Shown here: positions 14,707-21,240 of the stretch, piece after piece | Layout: every line of letters starts with the position of its first letter | Position numbering within the stretch: position 1 is the stretch's first letter | Assembly: GCA_050173895.1 (NCBI GenBank) | Contig: JBFXKJ010000009.1 | Span: 1-37,655, forward strand | Length of the DNA: 37,655 nt | Reading direction: 5' to 3' | DNA from: JBCFBK01 sp050173895 | GTDB taxonomy: Bacteria; Bacteroidota; Bacteroidia; Bacteroidales; Prolixibacteraceae | Notes under the pieces: generated by a model | Database searches by the model: none | What the model was told of the DNA's origin: nothing | What the model saw: only the letters and a program-made list of their open reading frames with translations | Translations under genes and position numbers: made by a program

Positions 14707-15741
14707 TCAGCGGTTATTAACAAGTTTAACAGCATAATCGATCGCATACAGCAATGCATCCGGGCTGGCAATTCCCTTTCCTGCGATTTCAAAGGCTGTG
14801 CCGTGGTCGACCGAAGTCCGGATGATGGGCAGTCCCAGCGTGATGTTGACGCCGGTTACGCTTTTCATCGCCCCCGATTGTTCGTCCCACACAAAGCCGG
14901 CAAGTTTAAAGGGAATGTGGCCCTGGTCGTGATACATGGCCACGCAACCGTCAAAGCTGCCTCCGTTGGCCAGGGCAAACAGCGTATCGGGAGGAAAGGG
15001 ACCTTCCGCACGGATCCCTTCTCCGCGGGCATCCTGAACAGCCGGAAGGATCTCCTCGATTTCCTCCCTGCCAAACAGGCCGCCGTCGCCGGCATGCGGG
15101 TTCAGGCCCGCTACACCGATGCGCGGATTGACAATACCCAGACGTTTCAATCCGCCGCAGGTAAGCCTGATCACGTCCAGAACCCTTTCACGGGTCACCA
15201 GATCACAGGCTTTCCGTAATGACACGTGCGTACTGACGTGCGTCACCTTGATCTTTTCATCAGCCAGCAACATCGTATATTTGGGCGTACCGGTAAAGTG
15301 GGCATAAATTTCGGTATGCCCCGAAAAACGGTGGCCTGCCAGGTTCAATGCTTCCTTATGGATCGGACCTGTTACCGTACCATCCACTTCTCCGCGCATC
15401 GCCAGCTCAATGGCCTTATGCACGGCCCTGAAAGCAATGTCGCCGGCCGTGGCGGAGACCCGGCCGTAAACAATCCCGCCGACTCCCTCTGCCGGGATAT
15501 CGATCAGGTCGATCACGCCGGATTGAAAAACAGCCTCTTCCACCGCCCCAATCACATGCACCCGAAGCGCCAGTCCGGTCAGTTTAATAGCCTTTTCCAT
15601 CGATTCGGCATTACCAACCAGTACCGGACAGCATTTCCCATAAACTGCCGGATCGGCAAAGACCTTTGCGGCAAGTTCAGGTCCTATTCCGGCAGGGTCG
15701 CCCATGGTCACGGCCAAAATCAGTTCATTTGCCTTCTTCAT
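14707..15741 (-). CDS. pdxA2: PdxA2-like four-carbon acid phosphate dehydrogenase
   Basis: The 344-aa protein is of the PdxA family. It has AVTMGDPAGIGPELAAKVF at the start, GTVTGPIHKEALNLAGHRFS and the metal-binding histidines near residues 172 (THVSTHVSL), 216 (GLNPHAGDGG) and 271 (YHDQGHIPFK). The YHDQGHIP form, rather than YHDQGLxP, is what I associate with PdxA2 enzymes rather than vitamin B6 PdxA. PdxA2 oxidises and decarboxylates D-threonate 4-phosphate to DHAP. The gene overlaps the aldolase gene by 4 bp and is followed 2 nt later by the kinase. No other vitamin B6 genes are nearby, which favours the catabolic role. Confidence 0.82.
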   Translation of the reverse strand: MKKANELILAVTMGDPAGIGPELAAKVFADPAVYGKCCPVLVGNAESMEKAIKLTGLALRVHVIGAVEEAVFQSGVIDLIDIPAEGVGGIVYGRVSATAGDIAFRAVHKAIELAMRGEVDGTVTGPIHKEALNLAGHRFSGHTEIYAHFTGTPKYTMLLADEKIKVTHVSTHVSLRKACDLVTRERVLDVIRLTCGGLKRLGIVNPRIGVAGLNPHAGDGGLFGREEIEEILPAVQDARGEGIRAEGPFPPDTLFALANGGSFDGCVAMYHDQGHIPFKLAGFVWDEQSGAMKSVTGVNITLGLPIIRTSVDHGTAFEIAGKGIASPDALLYAIDYAVKLVNNR

Positions 15742-16649
15742 TGCAGTTTCTCCAATTCCCTTTCAACCAACATTCTGTAATGGATTTCCTCTTCTCTTTC
15801 CATCCGGTATAAGGGAGGCATCACCTGTGTTCCGCAAATACCGAGCACTGACAGGATCACTTTCAGGGCGACCAGCGACTCGCTCAGGCTGCGGTCTTTT
15901 TGATACAGGGCCGACAGGCGATCGGTGCGTTGCTGAAGCGCTTCTGCCTCCGCCTGATTTCCTTCCCGGGCCGCCCGGTATAAGGCCGCATACGATGCAG
16001 GATCAATGTTCCCGGTGCTCGGAACGATCCCGTCCGAGCCCTTTTGCAGGGCCTCGGTTGACCTGGCGGCCCAGCCCGTCAGGTGCGCAAAATCCTCCCG
16101 GTCCTTCCAGAGCGCCAATGCCTGATCCAGCCGGTTTTGATCTCTTTCCGAGTCCTTCAGCCCGGCAATATTGGGATGATAACTTAGTTGATCCAGCAGC
16201 CGGAGCGGGATGGAATAATGTGTGGTGGCGGGAATATTGTAAATAAACAGGGGAACGGGACACACATCCGCAAGCTCCTCAAAATACCGCAAAACAGCCG
16301 CTTCATGAAGCGGATAATACCCGGGTACGCTGGCCACGACCACGTCGGCCCCCAGTGCTGCAAAGCGCTGCGCCGCTTCGACCGATTCCGGCAGGCTGTT
16401 CCCCGAAATGCCGGCATAAACCGGGGCTTTTCCATCAACCGCACTGACAGTCAGAGCGATCAAATCCTCCTTCTGCCTGGCTGATAACGAAGCGCCTTCT
16501 CCGGTTGTTCCGCCCGCAAAAGGACTTGCTCCTGAATCCAGCAGCAGGTTCACCAGCCGCTTCACCCCTTCTCCGTCCACCGACCGGTCCTCCTTCAGCG
16601 GAGTGACCACCGGCACGACAACTCCCCGGTATGGATTTTTTGACTTCAT
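15738..16649 (-). CDS. DHDPS/NAL-family class I aldolase
   Basis: The 303-aa protein is a TIM-barrel of the dihydrodipicolinate synthase / N-acetylneuraminate lyase superfamily. It has AGGTTGEGASLSARQK (about 45-60) for pyruvate binding, the catalytic Tyr 137 in FIYNIPATTHYSIP, and the Schiff-base Lys 165 in IAGLKDSERD, both at nearly the same positions as in E. coli DapA (133 and 161). The family makes or breaks bonds between pyruvate and an aldehyde. Its place between an alcohol dehydrogenase and a four-carbon acid pathway suggests cleavage of a 2-keto-3-deoxy sugar acid rather than lysine biosynthesis. Overlap with pdxA2 (ATGA) shows coupled translation. The proposed substrate, Dha, is an inference. 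Confidence 0.82.
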   Translation of the reverse strand: MKSKNPYRGVVVPVVTPLKEDRSVDGEGVKRLVNLLLDSGASPFAGGTTGEGASLSARQKEDLIALTVSAVDGKAPVYAGISGNSLPESVEAAQRFAALGADVVVASVPGYYPLHEAAVLRYFEELADVCPVPLFIYNIPATTHYSIPLRLLDQLSYHPNIAGLKDSERDQNRLDQALALWKDREDFAHLTGWAARSTEALQKGSDGIVPSTGNIDPASYAALYRAAREGNQAEAEALQQRTDRLSALYQKDRSLSESLVALKVILSVLGICGTQVMPPLYRMEREEEIHYRMLVERELEKLQ

Positions 16650-16696
16650 TTTTTTTATTTTTTTCCCATTCTTTCAGGCCTTCGCAATCCTGTATG

Positions 16697-17848
16697 CTAA
16701 AAGGCTTTTTTGTATATATCAAGTGCATCGTCGAAGCTGATCCCGCGGACATTGTTTCGCAGCAAGCGCTGCACGCTCATCGCTGATGCCGCCATTTCTT
16801 CCAGCGCGCCGGCCGGGATCCCGATCGCCGAAAGCCTGCCGGGAATACCCAGCCCGGCGAGCCACTGCCTGATCGCCGGGACGCAGGCCTGTGCGCCGGC
16901 CTTTTCCGGGCCGCCATCCGTTACACCGATCGCACGGGCAATACGGGCAAGGCGGCTCTCTGCTGCCGGAAGATTAAAATCCAGCACATACGGCAAAAGC
17001 AGGGCGATCGAAAGTCCATGGGCTGTTTTATACCTGCTCCCCAGCGGATATGCAAGGGCGTGGACTGCGGCCGTGTTGACCGGGCCCAGGCACATCCCCC
17101 CGTAAAGACTGCCAATTGCCAAGGCAGTCCTGGCTTCTTTATCCTGGCCATCACCACAGGCTCTTTCCAGATGCGTAAATATCAGCCGCATTCCTTCCAA
17201 AGCCAGTCCGTCGGTCAGCGGATGGGCAAACCGGTTGACAAAAGCTTCCAGACAGTGGGAAAAGGCATCCACGCCGGTATAGGCCGTCACTGCTGAAGGA
17301 AGCTCCAGCATCAGCTCCGGATCGATACAAACGGCATCCGGCACCAGGAAAGGACTGATCACAGCCTTTTTTTCATGATCCGTTTCGTCCAGAAAAATCG
17401 CATTGGGCGAAACCTCGCTTCCGGTCCCTGAGGTGGTCGGCACACAGGCCAGATAGGTCCGGCGTTCCTTCAGTAAACCGATGCCGGTCACTGACCGGGT
17501 GCACTGACTGTTCCGAAGTTGCGCGGCCAGCAGTTTGGCCGTGTCCAGTACACTTCCGCCCCCGATCCCCACAACCGCATCGGCCTGAAAAAAACGAGCC
17601 GAAGCCAAAATCTCTTCAAAAACTTCAAAGGTGGGTTCGGACGTGATCCGCACATCCGCCTCCGTTTCAATACCGGAGGCAGCCAAATGTTCCAGATGAG
17701 CCTGCAACCGCTCTTTTAAAACAGGAATGGTCAGCAGGTACAAGCGCTTATGCCCCGTTCCCTGAAATTCCCCGAAGAACTTTTCCAGAGATCCGCAACC
17801 TGCAAGCAGAAGAGGTGGCTGGCTGATCGTGATCAAGCGATTGTCCAT
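16697..17848 (-). CDS. Iron-containing (group III) alcohol dehydrogenase
   Basis: The 383-aa protein has the GIGGGSVLDTAKLLA NAD(P)-binding motif (about 94-108), PTTSGTGSEVSPNAIF (about 138-152), and the four metal ligands Asp 194 and His 198 (YTGVDAFSHCLEAF) and His 263 and His 277 (VHALAYPLG...TAHGLS). Length is normal. Family members reduce aldehydes such as lactaldehyde or succinic semialdehyde. It is the first gene of the operon behind lacI: a -7 promoter element and a palindromic operator lie 11-32 bp upstream of its start. In the proposed pathway it would reduce the aldehyde released by the neighbouring aldolase. Direction and substrate are inferred. Confidence 0.85.
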   Translation of the reverse strand: MDNRLITISQPPLLLAGCGSLEKFFGEFQGTGHKRLYLLTIPVLKERLQAHLEHLAASGIETEADVRITSEPTFEVFEEILASARFFQADAVVGIGGGSVLDTAKLLAAQLRNSQCTRSVTGIGLLKERRTYLACVPTTSGTGSEVSPNAIFLDETDHEKKAVISPFLVPDAVCIDPELMLELPSAVTAYTGVDAFSHCLEAFVNRFAHPLTDGLALEGMRLIFTHLERACGDGQDKEARTALAIGSLYGGMCLGPVNTAAVHALAYPLGSRYKTAHGLSIALLLPYVLDFNLPAAESRLARIARAIGVTDGGPEKAGAQACVPAIRQWLAGLGIPGRLSAIGIPAGALEEMAASAMSVQRLLRNNVRGISFDDALDIYKKAF

Positions 17849-17858
17849 AAATCAAAAA

Positions 17859-17872
17859 TGAAAACGTTTACA
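17859..17872. promoter_or_regulatory. LacI-type operator O1 before the alcohol dehydrogenase gene
   Basis: TGAAAACGTTTACA is a near-perfect palindrome centred on AAACGTTT, typical of LacI/GalR regulators. Its reverse complement, TGTAAACGTTTTCA, differs at one base from the site before lacI. It lies just downstream of the -7 element, over the expected transcription start, which fits repression. Confidence 0.75.
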
Positions 17873-17880
17873 CAAAAATA
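17873..17880 (-). promoter_or_regulatory. -7 promoter element of the sugar-acid operon
   Basis: On the minus strand the sequence is TATTTTTG, matching TAnnTTTG. A weak ATTG/TTGG -33 element lies about 21-22 nt upstream. The operator O1 directly follows it. Confidence 0.55.
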
Positions 17881-17925
17881 AATGCTTTAAACGAGATAAT
17901 TCCAATTTTTATTGATATTTTTTAT

Positions 17926-17939
17926 TGAAAACGTTATTG
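17926..17939. promoter_or_regulatory. Second LacI-type operator half match (O2)
   Basis: TGAAAACGTTATTG shares the first ten bases with O1 and lies about 67 bp from it, upstream of the promoter and just beyond the end of lacI. It may be an auxiliary operator. Confidence 0.45.
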
Positions 17940-17988
17940 AGCAGTCAGCCGTGTTGTTTCCTTCAAAGCTGGCATTGAAGCAGATGGT

Positions 17989-18984
17989 TCAGCAGGAACT
18001 TCTGACCATCAGTTCTGCATTCATCGTCATCTGGATACAGGGCCTTTGGGGATCATTGATCCGCTGGATCAGCAACTCCCCTGCCCGCTTTCCGATCTCG
18101 AACGCAGGCTGACGCACAGCCGTGAGCGCAGGATTCAGGGAGTTAGCCCAGGACATGTCGTCAAATCCGATAATCGCTATTTGCTCCGGGATTTTCAGTT
18201 TCAGTGCGTGAATGGTCTCAAGCGCCCCCAGTGTGATCAGGTTATTTCCGGTAAACAGGGCATCCGGGGGATTTTTTGATTTCAGCAGGTCCGAAGCCAG
18301 CCTGACACCGCTTTCATAGGTGGAATCGCCCAGTCTGATCAGCTCCGGCTCAGGAACGATCTGGTGATCGGTCAATGCGGACCGGTAGCCGGCTTCGCGC
18401 AGCACAGACGAAGGGATACTGGGAAGTCCGCCGATGTGGGCAATTCGTTTATAGCCTTTCGCGATAAGGTGATCCACCGCCGCATAGGCGCCCGCCTCGT
18501 TGTTCACCCAAACCAGATCCACTTCGCTGTCCTTCAGTCCGCGGTCGACGCAAACCACCGGAAGGCCGTTTTTAACGATCTTCTTCAGCCGCTGATCGTA
18601 TTCCGTAGCCGGCGCAGCAATGAGTCCGTCGATCGCTTCCGACTCAAGGATATCCAGGTACATGGCCTCCTTCTTCTCGTCCTGTCCGAAGTTGCACATG
18701 ATGATGGCGTAGTTGTTCCTGTAGGCGACATCTTCAATCCCCATCATGACATCAACGTAAAAGGGATTCCGGATATCCGGGATCAAAACGCCCAGTAAGT
18801 TACTGGATCCGCTTTTGGAACGCAGCCGTTTAGCCACCCGGCTGGGCTGATACTTCAGTTCCCGGATCGCTTTCAGGATCTTCAGGCGGGTTTCCTCGTT
18901 CACACTCTGGCTGTTGTTTAGCACCCGCGATACCGTTGCTATGGATACGCCCGCACGTTTGGCGACCTCGTTCATGCTTGCCAT
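17989..18984 (-). CDS. LacI/GalR-family transcriptional regulator
   Basis: The start at 18984 (MASMNEVAKRAGVSIATVSR) is chosen because it puts the DNA-binding domain at the N-terminus; a longer frame would overlap the GH127 gene and the operator. The 331-aa protein has the lacI helix-turn-helix, the hinge LKYQPSRVAKRLRSKSG, and a periplasmic-binding-like core with LGVLIPDIRNPFYVDVMMGI (about 62-81), DGLIAAPATEYDQRL and the C-terminal IAIIGFDDMSWANSLNPALT. It should bind a sugar or sugar acid. Matching palindromes lie at its own promoter and before the next operon, so it probably represses itself and the sugar-acid genes until the ligand is present. Confidence 0.88.
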   Translation of the reverse strand: MASMNEVAKRAGVSIATVSRVLNNSQSVNEETRLKILKAIRELKYQPSRVAKRLRSKSGSSNLLGVLIPDIRNPFYVDVMMGIEDVAYRNNYAIIMCNFGQDEKKEAMYLDILESEAIDGLIAAPATEYDQRLKKIVKNGLPVVCVDRGLKDSEVDLVWVNNEAGAYAAVDHLIAKGYKRIAHIGGLPSIPSSVLREAGYRSALTDHQIVPEPELIRLGDSTYESGVRLASDLLKSKNPPDALFTGNNLITLGALETIHALKLKIPEQIAIIGFDDMSWANSLNPALTAVRQPAFEIGKRAGELLIQRINDPQRPCIQMTMNAELMVRSSC

Positions 18985-19025
18985 CGATCTTTTCTTTTTA
19001 TGACCATTTGAAAAAGAGTCCGGTA

Positions 19026-19043
19026 CAAATGTAAACGATTTCA
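19026..19043 (-). promoter_or_regulatory. lacI promoter -7 box overlapped by operator
   Basis: On the minus strand TACATTTG (19033-19026) matches TAnnTTTG. The palindrome TGTAAACGATTTCA at 19030-19043 overlaps it and differs by one base from the reverse complement of O1. No clear TTTG was found at the usual -33 distance. The arrangement predicts autorepression. Confidence 0.6.
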
Positions 19044-19079
19044 TATCAAAATGGCTTATTTTTTCATTTTTCTTTTCAA

Positions 19080-21122
19080 TCACCTCGCCACAGGGAACCA
19101 AACCTGCATGGCACCTTTTCCACGGTTGTTCCAGGCATAGTAGGGTATCAGCCTCACAGCAGTCACCACCGGCTCTTGCTGTGGCAAAGGCTGGTACAGC
19201 TTACGATGCCAGTCCTTGTGAGGGATCGTAAGCGCTGTTCCTTCCAGCACGGTCACATCTGAACCGGCAATGTTTCTTTTCGCCGGTTTGAGCAGGCTGC
19301 GGGCTGAAAGCAAAACAGATGGAAGGGGAATGTTGTCATTCAGGTCGGCCGTCTCCATGCAGTAAACCACCGGCCCGCGCCTTACCGCCACCTGATTCCG
19401 GGTTTCTTCCACCAGCGGATTGGCTTCGATCAGGTCGACCGTCATGGGAAAGCTGATGGCGATCCGGTCGCCGGCTTTCCAGTTTCCGGTAATTTTATGA
19501 TAAGTGCCAGGCACCGGCTGCTCATCGGTCGCCTTTCCGTTTACACGGACGGTCGCTCCGGCCGCCCATGCAGGGATGCGCAGGTAAAAGGCAAATTCTT
19601 CTCCCGGCGCACGCCTGACCGTTAACTGAATATTTCCCTCCCAGGGGTAAGCGGTCGACTGATCCAGCTCCAGTGCCCCACCGCTTTTCAGCTTGGTTTT
19701 AAGCTGGCTGCCGCCGTAAAAATTGACCCACAGTCCGCTGTCTGACCGGCAGTACAGGTAATGATGCATTTCAGCAATGGTCCGGATCGTATTGGGAGGG
19801 CAGCAATTGCAGTAGCTGATATATTCTTCCCGGTCTTTCGACCAGCGCAGTTCGTATGGCAGATCAGCGGCAACCGCCAGCGGATTGGTATAGAAATGAC
19901 GTTTGCCGTCAAGGCTCACCGCAGCAAGCAGGCTGTTGTACATGACCTGTTCCATCACATCCGCATAAGCGGCATTTCCCGTGGCCAGCAACATGCGCCA
20001 GTTCCAGAGCAGGTTGCCGATATTGGCGCACGACTCGTTGTGGGCAGTCAGGTTAGGCAACTCATATTCCATCTCATATGCCTGGTGAACCTGCTGAATG
20101 GAAGGCTGATCATAGGTTGTGCCGTTGGGCGACACCCCGTCGTAAAGCGCCCCGCAGGCCCCCGTGATGTACAGCTTTGTTTCCGTCAGATCGTGCCAGA
20201 TCGCGTTAAGTGCCTGCATCAGGCTTTCATCGCCGGTCTCGGCATATACGTCGGCCGCACCCGCATAGAGGTAGTTGGCGCGGACCGCATGGCCAACAGC
20301 TTTGGTCTGCTGCCGGAACGGGATCCGGTCCTGATTGTGGTCCTGTCCGTCTTTCACTTCACTGCGGATATCGATAAGCCCTTTGGCCAGCTCCAGATAG
20401 CGCGGGTCGCCGACCGTCCGGTACATTTCGGTCACACCCATATAATGTGAAGGGCAAATGGCATTCCGGGCAAGCTCCGCCGGATTTCGTTTATAGAAGT
20501 TGTACAGGAAATCGGTCGCCCGCACAGCCACGTCCAGCAAGGTTCTTTTGCCGGTGAGCCGGTAATGAATGCAGGCAGCGGTCATCAGATGCCCCATATT
20601 GTAGGTCTCAAAATCGAGCCGCTCGGCAAACTCCTGTTTTTCCCCCGGCTTATGCCGCTGCGCGATGACCACCGGCGTATGGATGTAACCATCTTCCCGC
20701 TGCGTTTTGGCAATGACCGCAATCATGGAATCGATCCGTTCCTCCTGTTGGGCATTTCTTTCAACCGAATTCACGACGATGGCCGCTTCCAAAAGTTTGT
20801 AAAAGTCTCCGTCATGAAAAGCAGGTCCAACGTGGCTTCCCTCTTTCAAGCCGGCCGCTGTTTCGAAATTGGCATAGCCGTGGCTGAGCGAATCGTTCCG
20901 GTACATCGCCATCATATGGGGCACCATGCTGGTGGCGCAGACCTGAAAGCGTTCCGCCCAAAAGCCATCGGTCCAACGCACCTCGGTCATGTTTACCGGA
21001 CTGAGCCGGACGTGGGGGCTGGCGGAGGTATTGACCAGGCTTTTATCCTGAGCATGGCCGGCAGGATTGAAGGAGAAAAGAAGAACGGCCGGCAGGAGGT
21101 ATTTTATTTTAATTCTTTGCAT
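19080..21122 (-). CDS. GH127/GH146 (DUF1680) beta-L-arabinofuranosidase, secreted
   Basis: The ATG at 21122 gives a signal peptide (IKYLLPAVLLFSFNPAGHAQ). The (alpha/alpha)6 barrel of the DUF1680 family follows, with HVGPAFHDGDFYKLLEAAIV, GYIHTPVVIAQ, YELPNLTAHNESCANIGNLL and EYISYCNCCPPNTIRTIAEM. In GH127 enzymes a Glu and three Cys bind zinc, and one Cys is the nucleophile; here Glu 363, Cys 365 and Cys 440/441 have almost the same spacing. The C-terminal half has the two beta-sandwich domains. Family activity is removal of beta-L-arabinofuranose; some RG-II members act on aceric acid instead. About 680 aa is normal. The exported location suits work on oligosaccharides outside the inner membrane. 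Confidence 0.85.
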   Translation of the reverse strand: MQRIKIKYLLPAVLLFSFNPAGHAQDKSLVNTSASPHVRLSPVNMTEVRWTDGFWAERFQVCATSMVPHMMAMYRNDSLSHGYANFETAAGLKEGSHVGPAFHDGDFYKLLEAAIVVNSVERNAQQEERIDSMIAVIAKTQREDGYIHTPVVIAQRHKPGEKQEFAERLDFETYNMGHLMTAACIHYRLTGKRTLLDVAVRATDFLYNFYKRNPAELARNAICPSHYMGVTEMYRTVGDPRYLELAKGLIDIRSEVKDGQDHNQDRIPFRQQTKAVGHAVRANYLYAGAADVYAETGDESLMQALNAIWHDLTETKLYITGACGALYDGVSPNGTTYDQPSIQQVHQAYEMEYELPNLTAHNESCANIGNLLWNWRMLLATGNAAYADVMEQVMYNSLLAAVSLDGKRHFYTNPLAVAADLPYELRWSKDREEYISYCNCCPPNTIRTIAEMHHYLYCRSDSGLWVNFYGGSQLKTKLKSGGALELDQSTAYPWEGNIQLTVRRAPGEEFAFYLRIPAWAAGATVRVNGKATDEQPVPGTYHKITGNWKAGDRIAISFPMTVDLIEANPLVEETRNQVAVRRGPVVYCMETADLNDNIPLPSVLLSARSLLKPAKRNIAGSDVTVLEGTALTIPHKDWHRKLYQPLPQQEPVVTAVRLIPYYAWNNRGKGAMQVWFPVAR

Positions 21123-21240
21123 CTTTTTATTTTTTAAACCCGGCGTTTTCACGCCTTTGCGTTGACTTGCTGTTTCATAATCCGGAGAGCGTCGACTTAG
21201 GAAGTCAACTTTGACTCACAAGCAGATCCGGCATTTCCGT
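21123..21240. other. Intergenic region with inverted repeats between GH78 and GH127
   Basis: This 118-bp gap holds GGCGT-TTTC-ACGCC (21142-21155), a short hairpin without a T-run on either strand, and AGTCAA-CT-TTGACT (21203-21216), with further TTGACT-like copies at 21162-21168 and 21193-21198. The TTGACT group could be a regulator site for the GH127 gene. No convincing -7 element was found. Confidence 0.35.

Noticed and set aside
14707..15741. Vitamin B6 biosynthesis pdxA
   Set aside because: The YHDQGHIP motif and the neighbouring DUF1537 kinase favour the catabolic PdxA2 type; no other B6 genes are present.
18985..19101. Longer N-terminus of the LacI regulator
   Set aside because: It would place about 39 residues before the DNA-binding domain, overlap the end of GH127 and include the operator and -7 box in coding sequence.
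21142..21155. Rho-independent terminator
   Set aside because: The stem is only 5 bp and no T-run follows on the minus strand.
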